NCBI RefSeq assembly: GCF_003002025.1 | Contig: NZ_PVZB01000018.1 | Location: forward strand, 102,944-166,943 | Origin: Paraburkholderia sp. BL25I1N1 | GTDB taxonomy: Bacteria; Pseudomonadota; Gammaproteobacteria; Burkholderiales; Burkholderiaceae | Reading direction: 5' to 3' | DNA: 64,000 bases | Shown here: positions 9,146 through 18,219 of the stretch, piece by piece | Numbering within the stretch: the stretch's first letter is position 1 | Layout of the letters: the number at the start of each line of letters is the position of its first letter | Program-made: the position numbers and the translations under genes | Notes under the pieces: generated by a model | Database searches by the model: none | Told to the model about the DNA's origin: nothing | Seen by the model: only the letters and a program-made list of their open reading frames with translations

Positions 9146-10735
9146 TCAGTGAGCGCCACGCGCGTGCGGGTTTTTCCTGGGCTTGATGCTGCGCGGTTCG
9201 ACGACCGGATCGGACACCTTGGTGAAGCCCTGCGACGGTCCTTGATACACCCATTCGAGCAGCGCGTCGTGCGCGGCGCGCGCGGCTTCCGAATGCGGAT
9301 CGTTGATGAGGCTGACCACCACGTAACTGTTACCGTCCGCCGAGGCCACATAGCCCGCGATTGCCCGAACGTCGCGCAAGGTGCCCGTCTTGATGTGCGC
9401 ATTGCCGCCCGCGCCCTGGTTGGTCAAGCGGTTGCGCATGGTGCCGTCGACGCCCGCGATCGGCAGCGACTCCACGAAGACCTGCGCGACCGGACTCGCG
9501 TTGGCCCGCTGCAATAGATCGGCGAGCGAGAGCGCGGTGACATGCTCGTCGCGCGAGAGGCCCGAGCCGTTATCGAGCGTCAGATATTCCATGTCCACGC
9601 TGTCGCGGCGCAGAAACGCCTGGATTGCGCGCGCCGATTTGGCGGTCGTCGCGGGCCCTTTTTCCTCGGCGGCGCCGATCGTCAGGAACAGGTTGCGCGC
9701 CATCGTGTTGTTGCTGAACTTGTTGATGTCGCGAACGATATCGGACAGCACCGGCCCCTGATGCGTCGCCACCAGTTTCGCGCCGACGGGCACCGCGCCT
9801 TCGCGCGTCGCGCCGCTGAACGTGCCGCCGGTTTGCTGCCAGAGCGCGAGAAAACCGCCCGCGAAAAACGCCGAGTGATCGAGTACCGCGACGTTGATCG
9901 TGCGCGGGCCGCAGCGCATCGAATAGTCGCCGCTGAACGAGGCCACGACGGTGCCGTTCGGTTGCGGCGTGACAGTGGGCGACACTGAGGCCGCGTCGCC
10001 GCGGCACGGGCCGTTCACCGCGTGCATCTGGTTGTCGATCTGCAACTGCGCGAGCGCGGGCAGCACGTCGATCGCGACGCTGCCGTCGGGCGACGGCGTC
10101 AGCGTGAACGACAGCGATTTGAATGCGTACAGCAGTGGATCGGGGCCGACGTTGTACGGCGCGCTGGCGTCGTCGTCGAACGGCGGTAGGTCGCGCGTGG
10201 ACGCATCGAAGTAGCGCTTGTCGAGCACCAGTGCGCCGTCGATGCCGTTGATGCCGTTGATGCCGGCCTTATGGATCTTCTGCACGAGATCGATCAGTTC
10301 TTCCGGCACGAGCTTCGGGTCGCCCGTGCCCTGAATGTAGAGATTGCCGTGCAGCACGCCGTTGGCATCGACGTTGCCGTCCGCGTAGGCGCTCGTGCGC
10401 CAGCGGTAGTCCGGGCCAAGTATCGACAAGCCCGAGTAGGTGGTGACGAGTTTCATCGTCGAGGCGGGCATCATCGGCTTACCGGCGTTCAGTGCGAGGA
10501 TCGGCGTGCGATCGCCGACTTTCTCCACGACCACGCTGATCGACGACAAGGGCACGTGCGCGCGCTGCAAGCCCTGCATCACCGACTGCGGCAAGACCGT
10601 GGTGACGTTGACGCTCGGACGCGTGGCCTTGGCGCGAGCCTGCGCGACTAGCGGCAGCGATGCGCCGCAGCCGAGCGCGGCGCAGGCGACGAGCCATGTC
10701 ACGGCGCGCGGCGCGAACCGGCGCGGCAGATGCAT
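9146..10735 (-). CDS. dacB: D-alanyl-D-alanine carboxypeptidase/endopeptidase (PBP4)
   Basis: Periplasmic penicillin-binding protein of the S13 family that trims or cleaves D-Ala cross-links in peptidoglycan. The protein is 529 residues, and residues 1-35 form an export signal. The three active-site motifs are present: STMK with the nucleophile Ser92 and Lys95, SNN (in KFSNNTMARN), and KTG (in HIKTGTL). The large insert between the first and second motifs is typical of the family. ATG 10735 is chosen for the signal peptide, although its ribosome site is weak and the frame stays open upstream to 11065. It is divergent from a two-component operon. Confidence 0.92.
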   Translation of the reverse strand: MHLPRRFAPRAVTWLVACAALGCGASLPLVAQARAKATRPSVNVTTVLPQSVMQGLQRAHVPLSSISVVVEKVGDRTPILALNAGKPMMPASTMKLVTTYSGLSILGPDYRWRTSAYADGNVDANGVLHGNLYIQGTGDPKLVPEELIDLVQKIHKAGINGINGIDGALVLDKRYFDASTRDLPPFDDDASAPYNVGPDPLLYAFKSLSFTLTPSPDGSVAIDVLPALAQLQIDNQMHAVNGPCRGDAASVSPTVTPQPNGTVVASFSGDYSMRCGPRTINVAVLDHSAFFAGGFLALWQQTGGTFSGATREGAVPVGAKLVATHQGPVLSDIVRDINKFSNNTMARNLFLTIGAAEEKGPATTAKSARAIQAFLRRDSVDMEYLTLDNGSGLSRDEHVTALSLADLLQRANASPVAQVFVESLPIAGVDGTMRNRLTNQGAGGNAHIKTGTLRDVRAIAGYVASADGNSYVVVSLINDPHSEAARAAHDALLEWVYQGPSQGFTKVSDPVVEPRSIKPRKNPHARGAH

Positions 10736-11119
10736 GGTGGAAGCGGGTGTTATGGCCGAAGCTGCGCGAACCACGCCATAGAACGGCTCAGCGAGTGTGC
10801 CTGGAGCGGCGGAAGCAGAAGCGGATCGCGTACGCAGCGCGACATGACGAACATACTTGATGCGGCGTGCAAGAGAAACCAGAAAAGCGTGCGTCATGGA
10901 CGGGCGAAAAAGCAAAATGTCAGAGCGTGGGGCACGCGGCAATCCCGGCGGCGCCGATGGATCGCGTTGGCGCGCGGATGCAAAACGCCGGCCGCGCGAA
11001 GCAAAGCGCCCATTGTAGAGAGTTGCCGCCAGGCTGCGGTGGAAAATGCGCCACGCGGCGCGCATGCAGGGAGCGGGCGCTAGAATGCGGCATCATCGAA
11101 CGATTCGGAACGGATAACC
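10736..11119. other. Divergent intergenic region, dacB / response regulator
   Basis: The 384-bp region between the two start codons should hold promoters for both directions. A TAGAAT hexamer near 11080 could be the -10 of the two-component operon. I see no CTTAA direct repeats here, in contrast with the region upstream of the HtrA gene. Confidence 0.4.
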
Positions 11120-11782
11120 ATGCGCATCTTGCTAGTCGAAGACGACCGGATGATTGCCGAAGGCGTGCGCAAGGCGCTGCGCGGCGAAGGCTTCGCGGTC
11201 GACTGGGTGGAAGACGGCGAAGCTGCACTCAGCGCGGCGGGCAGCCAGCCTTACGATCTCGTGCTGCTCGACCTGGGCCTGCCCAAACGCGACGGCCTCG
11301 ACGTGCTGCGCACGCTGCGCGCGCGCGGCCACGCGCTGCCGGTGCTGATCGTCACCGCACGCGACGCCGTGGCGGATCGTGTCAAAGGCCTCGACGCCGG
11401 CGCCGACGATTACCTCGTCAAACCTTTCGATCTCGACGAACTCGGTGCCCGCATGCGCGCATTGATCCGGCGTCAGTCCGGGCGCAGCGATTCGACCATT
11501 CGCCACGGCAACCTGACGCTCGATCCCGCCTCGCATCAGGTCACGCTCGACGGCGCGCCGGTCGCGTTGTCGGCGCGAGAATTCGCGCTGCTCGAAGCGC
11601 TGCTTGCGCGTCCCGGCGCCGTGCTCTCGAAGAGCCAGCTCGAAGAAAAAATGTACGGCTGGGGCGAGGAGATCGGCAGCAACACCGTCGAGGTCTACAT
11701 TCACGCGCTGCGCAAGAAGCTCGGCGCGGAACTGATCCGCAACGTGCGCGGTCTGGGCTACATGATCGCGAAGGACGCCTGA
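11120..11782 (+). CDS. OmpR-family response regulator (QseB/PmrA-like)
   Basis: Two-component transcription factor of 220 residues. The N-terminal receiver domain has acidic residues ED at 7-8, phosphoacceptor Asp51 in LLDLGLP, and Lys101 in DYLVKPFDLDEL. The C-terminal winged helix (about residues 125-218) shows the LTLDPASHQV and VEVYIHALRKKLG signatures. The subfamily resembles QseB, PmrA and TctD. The cognate kinase starts 4 nt after the stop codon. Two boxes of the type bound by this subfamily occur before the protease gene downstream, which suggests a local regulon. Confidence 0.93.
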   Translation: MRILLVEDDRMIAEGVRKALRGEGFAVDWVEDGEAALSAAGSQPYDLVLLDLGLPKRDGLDVLRTLRARGHALPVLIVTARDAVADRVKGLDAGADDYLVKPFDLDELGARMRALIRRQSGRSDSTIRHGNLTLDPASHQVTLDGAPVALSAREFALLEALLARPGAVLSKSQLEEKMYGWGEEIGSNTVEVYIHALRKKLGAELIRNVRGLGYMIAKDA

Positions 11783-11786
11783 GCCG

Positions 11787-13088
11787 ATGCGTTCGATTCG
11801 CCGTCAATTGCTGGTCTGGCTGCTGGCGCTGGTGTTGCTCGGCGTCGGCATTGCGGGTTGGCTGATTTACCGGCAAGCGCTTGCCGAAGCCAACGAACTT
11901 TTCGATTATCAACTGGAGCAGATCGCCGCGGCGCTGCCGTCGGAACCGTTCTCGCAAGTGCTCGGTTCGCGCGACACCGGCGACGAAGGCATCGTGCTGC
12001 AGATCTGGAATCGCAACGGCGTGCTGATGTACTACTCGCGTCCGCGTGCGCCGCTCGCGCCGCGCGCCGAACTCGGGTTTTCGACCGAGCACACGGATCG
12101 CGGCGAGTGGCGCGTGTATGGCGCGATCGTCGGCGATAACGTCGTGCAACTGGCGCAGCCGATTTCCGTGCGCAACCGGCTCGCCGCGAATGTCGCGCTG
12201 CGTACGCTGTGGCCGTTGATCGTGCTGCTGCCGTTGCTGGGGCTCGCGGTGTGGGTGGTTATCGGACGCGGACTCAGGCCATTGCGGCGCGTGACCAGCG
12301 CGCTCGACGCGCGTCATCCCGAAGCGCTCGATCCTTTGCCGGATCAGCGCTTGCCGCTCGAAGTGCAGCCGCTCGTGCGCGCGCTGAACGGACTGCTCGA
12401 ACGGCTCGCCACTGCACTTGATATTCAGAAAGCATTCGTCGCCGACGCCGCGCATGAATTGCGCACGCCGCTCGCCGCCGTGCAGATTCAGGCGCAGCTG
12501 GTGGCGCGCGCGAAGGACGATAGCGCACGCAGCGAAGCGCTCGCCGATCTGCAAGCCGGCGTGACGCGCGCCACGCGTCTTGCGGAACAGCTATTGGCGC
12601 TGGCGCGTTCTGAACCGGACGGCCTCGCGGCCACCGACGCGATCGATCTGCGCGCGCTGCTGCAAGAGTGCGTGGTGGCTTACGCGCCGCTTGCGCTCGA
12701 TCGCGGCGTCGATCTCGGCATCGAGGCGACCGAATCCGCCACCGTGATCGGCGATGCCGACGCGTTGCGCGTGATGTTCAACAATCTCGTGGATAACGCA
12801 ACCAAGTACACGCCACGCGGCGGACGTGTGGACGTCAGCCTGCATGTCGAAGAGGGACACCCGGTCGTGCGGATCGCCGACAGCGGGCCGGGGATCGAGC
12901 CGGCCGAACGCGATCGCGTGTTCGATCGTTTCTATCGCGCGGGCGCCGGCGCGAATCGCGTCCGTACCGACGTGGCGGGCACCGGTCTCGGTCTGGCGAT
13001 CGTGCGCCGCATCGCCGTGCAGCATCATGCCGCCGTATCGCTCGACGAGTCGCCGGCGGGCGGCTTGCAGGTGAGCGTGCGATTTTGA
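11787..13088 (+). CDS. Sensor histidine kinase (QseC-like)
   Basis: Membrane histidine kinase of 433 residues paired with the preceding regulator. There are two transmembrane segments, about residues 8-27 and 142-160, with a periplasmic sensor between them. A short HAMP-like region is followed by the HisKA domain with phosphoacceptor His223 in DAAHELRTPLA. The HATPase domain has N (FNNLVDNATKYT), G1 (IADSGPGIE) and G2 (GTGLGLAIV) boxes. Its signal is unknown, but the PBP4 and HtrA neighbours suggest an envelope stimulus. Confidence 0.93.
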   Translation: MRSIRRQLLVWLLALVLLGVGIAGWLIYRQALAEANELFDYQLEQIAAALPSEPFSQVLGSRDTGDEGIVLQIWNRNGVLMYYSRPRAPLAPRAELGFSTEHTDRGEWRVYGAIVGDNVVQLAQPISVRNRLAANVALRTLWPLIVLLPLLGLAVWVVIGRGLRPLRRVTSALDARHPEALDPLPDQRLPLEVQPLVRALNGLLERLATALDIQKAFVADAAHELRTPLAAVQIQAQLVARAKDDSARSEALADLQAGVTRATRLAEQLLALARSEPDGLAATDAIDLRALLQECVVAYAPLALDRGVDLGIEATESATVIGDADALRVMFNNLVDNATKYTPRGGRVDVSLHVEEGHPVVRIADSGPGIEPAERDRVFDRFYRAGAGANRVRTDVAGTGLGLAIVRRIAVQHHAAVSLDESPAGGLQVSVRF

Positions 13089-13115
13089 AGGCAAGGCTTT
13101 CTGTTCGTAAAGAGA

Positions 13116-13186
13116 CTTAAAGAGGGCTTAAACAGGCCTAAATAGCTGGATGGAAGCGATCTGTCGCTGCTTAAGACTCTTTTAAG
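13116..13186 (+). promoter_or_regulatory. PmrA/QseB-type direct-repeat boxes upstream of the HtrA gene
   Basis: CTTAAA-N5-CTTAAA begins at 13116, with CTTAA at 13116-13120 and 13127-13131 and a weaker third 11-bp repeat (CTAAA) at 13138. A second box, CTTAAG-N5-TTTAAG, occupies 13170-13186. The 11-bp spacing fits the published (C/T)TTAA-N6-(C/T)TTAA consensus of PmrA and QseB. Box 2 ends 58 nt before the protease ATG. That the adjacent regulator binds here is my inference. Confidence 0.65.
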
Positions 13187-13244
13187 CGATGCCACGTACG
13201 CTTCGAGACATCCAAAGTCTCTTTCTCCCAGTCAGGAGTACACG

Positions 13245-14759
13245 ATGAACGCGAAAACCTTGTCCCGCAGCGCTGTTGCAATCGCCGTCGCCGTAGCGCT
13301 TTCCGCCGGTTATGTGGCGGGGCATCGCGACGTGCCCGCGCCGCAGGTGATCTCGCCGGCGCAAGCCGCGATGATGCCCGCTGAAGCCGCCGCCAAAACC
13401 GGCATTCCCGACTTCTCGGGCCTTGTCGAAACCTACGGTCCGGCCGTGGTGAACATCAGCGCGAAGCACGTCGTCAAGCAGACGGCGCTGCGCGGCAATC
13501 CGGGCAACGGCGGCGGCAATCAGTTGCCGATCGATCCGAGTGATCCGTTCTACCAGTTCTATAAGCATTTCTTCGGCGGCATGCCCGGCATGCAAGGCGG
13601 CGGCGACGGCGGCGATGCGACCGATCAGCCGAGCGCGAGCCTGGGCTCGGGATTCATCGTCAGCAATGACGGCTATATCCTGACTAACGCGCACGTGGTG
13701 GACGGCGCGAACGTCGTCACCGTGAAGCTGACCGACAAGCGCGAGTTCAAGGCCAAGGTGGTGGGCGCCGACAAGCAGTCCGACGTCGCCGTGCTGAAGA
13801 TCGACGCGAGCAATCTGCCGACCGTGAAGATCGGTGATCCGCGCCAGAGCAAGGTCGGCCAGTGGGTCGTCGCGATCGGCTCGCCTTACGGTTTCGACAA
13901 CACGGTGACCTCGGGCATCATCAGCGCGAAGTCGCGCTCGTTGCCGAACGAAAACTACACGCCGTTCATTCAGACCGACGTGCCGGTGAACCCAGGCAAC
14001 TCGGGCGGACCGCTGTTCAATCTGCAAGGCGAAGTGATCGGTATCAACTCGATGATCTATTCGCAGACGGGCGGCTTCCAGGGCCTTTCGTTCGCCATCC
14101 CGATCAATGAGGCGATCAAGGTCAAGGACGACATCGTCAAGACCGGCCACGTGAGCCGCGGCCGTCTCGGCGTGGCGGTGCAGGGCATGGACCAGACGCT
14201 CGCCAATTCGTTCGGCATGCAGAAGCCGCAGGGCGCGCTGGTCAGCTCGGTCGATCCGGGCGGCCCGGCGGCCAAGGCCGGCTTGCAGCCGGGCGACGTG
14301 ATCCTGTCGGTAAACGGCGAACCGGTCAGCGACTCGTCCGATCTGCCGGCGCAGGTCGCGGGTCTGGCGCCGGGCAGTTCGGCAACCGTGCAGGTCTGGC
14401 GCGACAAGGCCACCAAAGACCTCAAAGTGACCATCGGCTCGTTGTCGGATGCGAAGGTCGCTTCGGGCAAGGCCGATCAGCCGACCCAGTTGCAAGGCCG
14501 GCTCGGTGTGGCGGTGCGGCCGCTGACGCCGGAAGAGAAGAGCGGCGCGTCGGTTTCGCACGGTCTGCTCGTGCAGCAATCGGGCGGCGCGGCGGAAAGC
14601 GCCGGCATTCAGCCGGGCGACGTGATTCTGGCGGTCAACGGCCGGCCCATTTCGAGCGTCGATCAACTGAAACAGATAATCGCCGGCGCCGGCAACAGCA
14701 TCGCGTTGCTGATCCAGCGCGACAACTCGCAGATCTTCGTACCGGTGGATCTCGGCTGA
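13245..14759 (+). CDS. Periplasmic serine protease, HtrA/DegP/MucD family
   Basis: Envelope quality-control protease of 504 residues with an export signal in about residues 1-25. The trypsin-like domain has catalytic His150 (TNAHVVDG), Asp180 (SDVAVLKID) and Ser253 (PGNSGGPL). Two PDZ domains follow, at about residues 290-380 and 400-500, each with a GLQPGDVIL or GIQPGDVIL substrate-binding signature. A Gly-rich loop at about residues 84-125 is typical of DegP-like members. AGGAG precedes the ATG. Two PmrA/QseB-type boxes lie just upstream, so it is likely regulated by the neighbouring two-component system. Confidence 0.93.
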   Translation: MNAKTLSRSAVAIAVAVALSAGYVAGHRDVPAPQVISPAQAAMMPAEAAAKTGIPDFSGLVETYGPAVVNISAKHVVKQTALRGNPGNGGGNQLPIDPSDPFYQFYKHFFGGMPGMQGGGDGGDATDQPSASLGSGFIVSNDGYILTNAHVVDGANVVTVKLTDKREFKAKVVGADKQSDVAVLKIDASNLPTVKIGDPRQSKVGQWVVAIGSPYGFDNTVTSGIISAKSRSLPNENYTPFIQTDVPVNPGNSGGPLFNLQGEVIGINSMIYSQTGGFQGLSFAIPINEAIKVKDDIVKTGHVSRGRLGVAVQGMDQTLANSFGMQKPQGALVSSVDPGGPAAKAGLQPGDVILSVNGEPVSDSSDLPAQVAGLAPGSSATVQVWRDKATKDLKVTIGSLSDAKVASGKADQPTQLQGRLGVAVRPLTPEEKSGASVSHGLLVQQSGGAAESAGIQPGDVILAVNGRPISSVDQLKQIIAGAGNSIALLIQRDNSQIFVPVDLG

Positions 14760-15059
14760 TTCCTCGCGAGAGCGGACGGCATAGCCGCTCGTCCGGTTGG
14801 AAGTTTGACCGACGCTGCGGCTAATCTCACCGCGAGTTGAAGTAATGCTTGCCGGTCCGTTGCATTTACTGCCGGCGGACCGGCAATTTTTATTGGACCT
14901 TTGCATCGAAGAAGGGCGCCGTGCGCCAACGGGCGTGGCGCATGGCGGTTTCCGTATGACGCGGCCGGCGGCTTGGCACGCAGGTTGCGTCTGCCTTGAT
15001 CCGGGCCCATCGCGGGAAACCGGAGAAGCAGGCATAGGACTTCAACAAGGAGCGAACCG
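14760..15059 (+). other. Intergenic region after the HtrA gene
   Basis: This 300-bp gap holds the terminator at 14849-14891 and then the promoter region of the next gene. AAGGAG at about 15047-15052 is the ribosome site of that gene. No other gene is supported. Confidence 0.4.
14849..14891 (+). terminator. Rho-independent terminator after the HtrA gene
   Basis: An 11-bp perfect stem pairs 14849-14859 with 14876-14886 around a 16-nt loop, followed by TTTTT at 14887-14891. It lies 90 bp after the protease stop codon. Confidence 0.8.
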
Positions 15060-15557
15060 ATGAAAACCCAACGCAATCAGCGAAGGATCGTAGCCGCCGC
15101 GGTCGCCGCAGCGCTCACGCTCGGTCTGGCGGGTGGCGCATACGCACAGCAGGCAAGCGATACGACCGGCGGCACGACCACCGATCAAACCAGCGCGGGC
15201 AACGCCAATGGCGGCGGCCTGCCGCAAATCCAGCAGCAAGGCGACGTCTCGTTCGTGTCGGGCGGCGTCGGTCTGGACGAATCGAAGGCATTGCAACAGG
15301 CGCAAAGCCAGTGGCCGCTGTCGCTGCGCTTTACGGGCCCGGGTTCCGACTTTCTCGCCGACGTTCATGTGCGTCTGGTCGACGCGCACAACGGCGAGGT
15401 GCTGAGCACCACGTCGCGCGGGCCGTATATGCTGGTCAAAGTGCGCCCGGGGCGCTACACGGTGCACGCTCAATACAAGGACCGCGACCAGTCCAAATCG
15501 GTGACGATCCCGGCCAAGGGGACTGCGAAGGCCGCGTTCTACTGGAACACGCAGTAA
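15060..15557 (+). CDS. Exported carboxypeptidase-regulatory-like (beta-sandwich) hypothetical protein
   Basis: Function unknown. The protein has 165 residues with a clear signal peptide ending near AYA|QQ at about residue 30, then a low-complexity Gly/Thr/Asn stretch. The C-terminal half (ADVHVRLVDAHNGEVL through VRPGRYTVHAQYKDR) reads as a small transthyretin-like or carboxypeptidase-regulatory beta-sandwich fold. A strong AAGGAG lies 5-7 nt before the ATG. It stands alone between two terminators and is probably periplasmic. Confidence 0.8.
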   Translation: MKTQRNQRRIVAAAVAAALTLGLAGGAYAQQASDTTGGTTTDQTSAGNANGGGLPQIQQQGDVSFVSGGVGLDESKALQQAQSQWPLSLRFTGPGSDFLADVHVRLVDAHNGEVLSTTSRGPYMLVKVRPGRYTVHAQYKDRDQSKSVTIPAKGTAKAAFYWNTQ

Positions 15558-15656
15558 GACGCGCAGTAAGCCCGGCGCCGTTCCGGGCGGCGGTGTGGTT
15601 AGCGCCGCACTGCCTGCAGGAAGGTTGCGCAATCGGCCGGACTTTGGCCGATAATG

Positions 15657-15682
15657 AAGCCACGGGCACCCCCCGTGGCTTT
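15657..15682 (+). terminator. Hairpin terminator after the exported protein gene
   Basis: A 10-bp perfect stem pairs 15657-15666 with 15672-15681 around a 5-nt loop and ends in CTTTA. The T tract is short. Confidence 0.55.
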
Positions 15683-15720
15683 ACTGTTTGCACGACCGCA
15701 CATCATCACGGAGCCGAGAC

Positions 15721-16113
15721 ATGAGCGATGCCTTGACATCTCACGGGAGCCCGGACGCGAGCGCAGGCGCGCACACCATCGTGATCACCGGCAACAGCCA
15801 CCGGGTGCGGATGATCCACGGCGGCGTCACCATGGCCGATACGCAGGCGGGACTGACATTGTCGGAAACCGGTCTGGCGGACGTGTTCTATTTCCCGCGC
15901 TCGGACGTGAACATGGCCCGGCTCGAACGCTCGACGCACACCACGCACTGCCCGTTCAAGGGCGACGCGTCGTATTTCCATCTGCGCACGGAAGACGGCC
16001 TGATCGAGAACGCCGTGTGGAGTTACGAAACGCCGCTCGAATCGGCGATGAAGATCAAAGGGTATCTCGCGTTTTACGCATCGCGCGTCGACCGCATCGA
16101 TCAGACGTCCTGA
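15721..16113 (+). CDS. DUF427 domain-containing protein
   Basis: A small soluble protein of 130 residues belonging to the DUF427 family, whose biochemical role is not established. Family features are the FYFPRSDV segment, the STHTTHCPFKGDASYF motif with conserved Cys and His, and a final WSYETPLESAMKIKGYLAFY region. GGAG lies 8-11 nt before ATG 15721; the frame also opens at 15688 but that extension does not resemble the family. A CoxG-like gene begins 33 bp downstream and may be co-transcribed. Confidence 0.9.
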   Translation: MSDALTSHGSPDASAGAHTIVITGNSHRVRMIHGGVTMADTQAGLTLSETGLADVFYFPRSDVNMARLERSTHTTHCPFKGDASYFHLRTEDGLIENAVWSYETPLESAMKIKGYLAFYASRVDRIDQTS

Positions 16114-16146
16114 TCCCGCTGTCGCGCGTTCATCGGGGAGGCTGGC

Positions 16147-16908
16147 ATGGAACTGAACGACGCGTTACGGATTCCACTTGCGCCGTCCGACGTCTGGGAA
16201 GCGTTGCAGGATCTCGCGCTACTGCGCGCCAGCCTCGACAACTGCGAGTCGTTCACCCGCCTCGCGCACGGCGAGTACGAGCTGATCATGACCGTGCCGC
16301 TCGGTCCGCTGCGCGCGCGCTATCAGGCGCGTGCCCACGTGGCCGGCCAGGACTCCGGTCCGGCGGATGCGCAGCGCCGCACCATCAATTTCAAAGCGCG
16401 GGCCGAGGGCATCGGCGCGTTGCGCGGCCAGATCGAAGTACGCTTGCGCGCGGACGAAAGCGCGCACGCCGCCGACAGGGAGCGCAGCACGCGGATCGAT
16501 TACACCATCTGGGCGACCTCGTCGGGCCCGCTCGCGGAACTGCCGACGCGTCAACTCGAAAACGCGCTGCATCAACTGGCCGACGACTTTTTTACGGAGT
16601 TCGATGCTGTCGTGCGCGCGAAGCACGGGCAAGGTCCGAATCGCGCCCGGGGTTCGGCGGTGCGCCGCCAGCATGTGTTTCTGCGGCCGATCACGCTCGG
16701 CAGCATGGCGCGGCGAGTAAGGTCGGATCACGGCAATGCGCTGCCTGGGCGCGCGGCCAGCGCGTCGCACGGAGCCGCGCATGGTGTGTCGCACGGGGTT
16801 CCGCATCACGAGCCGAGTCCTCACGCGGTCCCGAACTGGGCTTGGGCCGCGATGATTTTTCTGGTCGCGCTGCTGTTGTATGTCGCGCGCTGGATCAGCG
16901 AGCATTGA
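16147..16908 (+). CDS. CoxG-like SRPBCC-domain protein with C-terminal membrane anchor
   Basis: Homologue of carbon monoxide dehydrogenase subunit G (CoxG), a START/SRPBCC-fold protein that in CO oxidisers helps enzyme maturation and membrane recruitment. The 253 residues comprise the SRPBCC domain (about 1-150, with LRASLDNCESFTRL and VPLGPLRARYQ), a Ser/His/Ala-rich linker, and one transmembrane segment near the C-terminus (AMIFLVALLLYVARWI). No CO dehydrogenase genes are in the window, so the partner is unknown. GGGGAGG precedes the ATG. Confidence 0.85.
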   Translation: MELNDALRIPLAPSDVWEALQDLALLRASLDNCESFTRLAHGEYELIMTVPLGPLRARYQARAHVAGQDSGPADAQRRTINFKARAEGIGALRGQIEVRLRADESAHAADRERSTRIDYTIWATSSGPLAELPTRQLENALHQLADDFFTEFDAVVRAKHGQGPNRARGSAVRRQHVFLRPITLGSMARRVRSDHGNALPGRAASASHGAAHGVSHGVPHHEPSPHAVPNWAWAAMIFLVALLLYVARWISEH

Positions 16909-17044
16909 TTCTGGCAGGTGCCTGTCGTAGCGGCGGCGCAAGCGCGGCGGGCAGCGCCGCTGTCGTGTCCACGCGACTACGAAATTCCGGTGACCTGCTA
17001 CGAAACGTCGTCAGCCGAGCAGCGCCGCGCTCGCGCGTGCACAC

Positions 17045-18052
17045 TCACACGCCACGAAACTCCCTTCGCCATGCCGACGGCGATGTGCGAAACGCCTCCG
17101 CGAAATGTTGCCGCAACGAAGCGGCCGAACCGAAGCCCGCGATTCCCGCGATCGCTTCCACCGGCTCGTCGGTGCTTTTGAGCAATTGCTGCGCGCGAGC
17201 CAGCCGCTGCGCGAGCAGCCACGCGCCGACAGTCGTGCCCGTGGCGAGCCGGAAGCGTCGCGTGAAGGTGCGGCGGCTCATCAGCGCGCGCCCGGCCAGC
17301 GTGTCGAGCGTATGCGGCAACGTCAGATTGCCGCTCACCCAGTCGAGCAGATCCGACAGCCGGTCGCCGCGCACATTCGGCGGCATCGGCTGCTGAACGT
17401 ATTGCGCCTGGCCCCCTTGCCGATGCGGGGGCACCACCAGCCGGCGCGCGACGTGATTGGCCACTGCAGTGCCGCACAGTTTGCGCATCACATGCAAACA
17501 GCAGTCGAGGCCCGCCGCCGTGCCGGCCGAGGTCAGCACATTGCCGTCGTCGACATAGAGCACGTTCGGGTCGAGGCGCACGCGCGGGTAGCGTCGCGCG
17601 AAGTCGTCGGCCCACGCCCAGTGCGTCGACGCCGGACGGTCGTCGAGGATGCCGGCGGCTGCCAGCACGAAAGCGCCCAGGCAAAGCCCGACCAGTTGCG
17701 CGCCGCGCGCGTGGGCGGCGCGGAGTGCGTCGAGCAGCGCCGCGGGCGGTGTTTCGGCCGGGTCGCGCCAGCTTGGCACGATGATCGTGTCGGCGTCGGC
17801 GAGCGCTTCCAGTCCATGCGTGACGGCGATCGAAAAGCCGGCGGTGGTGGTCAGCGCGCCCGTTTCGGCGGCGCAGACGCGGAAGTCGAACTCCGGCACG
17901 CCGCCGCCACTGCGGTCTTCGCCGAACACCACGCACGGCACCGAAAGATGGAACGGACTAATGCGATCGAACGCGACCACCGCGACGATGTGACGGAGCG
18001 GTTCGCCGCGAGTCGTGAGAGAGGAAACGGAGGTAGAAGCGGGCGTGGCCAT
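17045..18052 (-). CDS. GlxA/FtrA-family AraC-type transcriptional regulator
   Basis: A 335-residue regulator with an N-terminal DJ-1/PfpI (amidotransferase-like) domain and a C-terminal AraC DNA-binding domain. The first domain (about residues 20-190) carries the nucleophile-elbow Cys124 in GLCLGAF. The second (about 235-330) has two helix-turn-helix motifs, seen in ALMSRRTFTRRFRLATG and AGFGSAASLRQHF. It most resembles FtrA. It is divergent from a cysteine hydrolase gene 167 bp away, its likely target. Confidence 0.9.
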   Translation of the reverse strand: MATPASTSVSSLTTRGEPLRHIVAVVAFDRISPFHLSVPCVVFGEDRSGGGVPEFDFRVCAAETGALTTTAGFSIAVTHGLEALADADTIIVPSWRDPAETPPAALLDALRAAHARGAQLVGLCLGAFVLAAAGILDDRPASTHWAWADDFARRYPRVRLDPNVLYVDDGNVLTSAGTAAGLDCCLHVMRKLCGTAVANHVARRLVVPPHRQGGQAQYVQQPMPPNVRGDRLSDLLDWVSGNLTLPHTLDTLAGRALMSRRTFTRRFRLATGTTVGAWLLAQRLARAQQLLKSTDEPVEAIAGIAGFGSAASLRQHFAEAFRTSPSAWRREFRGV

Positions 18053-18082
18053 CAGTCATCTCATGAATTCCGACGATGGCCC

Positions 18083-18096
18083 GATTCTAGCGAATC
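18083..18096. promoter_or_regulatory. Candidate operator between the FtrA-like gene and the hydrolase gene
   Basis: The perfect inverted repeat GATTC-N4-GAATC lies in the 167-bp divergent region, 31 bp from the regulator start. It is short and could occur by chance; its position is the only support. Confidence 0.25.
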
Positions 18097-18219
18097 TTGT
18101 CATTCGGGTCGCTGTCGGGAAATTGGCCGTGAGGGAACAATGCAGTCATCCCCGCAGCTCGTTCCGAGTCCAGACTGGACCCGCCCGCGCCGCCCCTTTA
18201 CAGACCAAGGAGTCTTGCC

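Noticed and set aside
16147..16908. Carbon monoxide dehydrogenase operon
   Set aside because: Only a CoxG-like protein is present; no coxM, coxS or coxL genes occur nearby, so CO oxidation is not supported.
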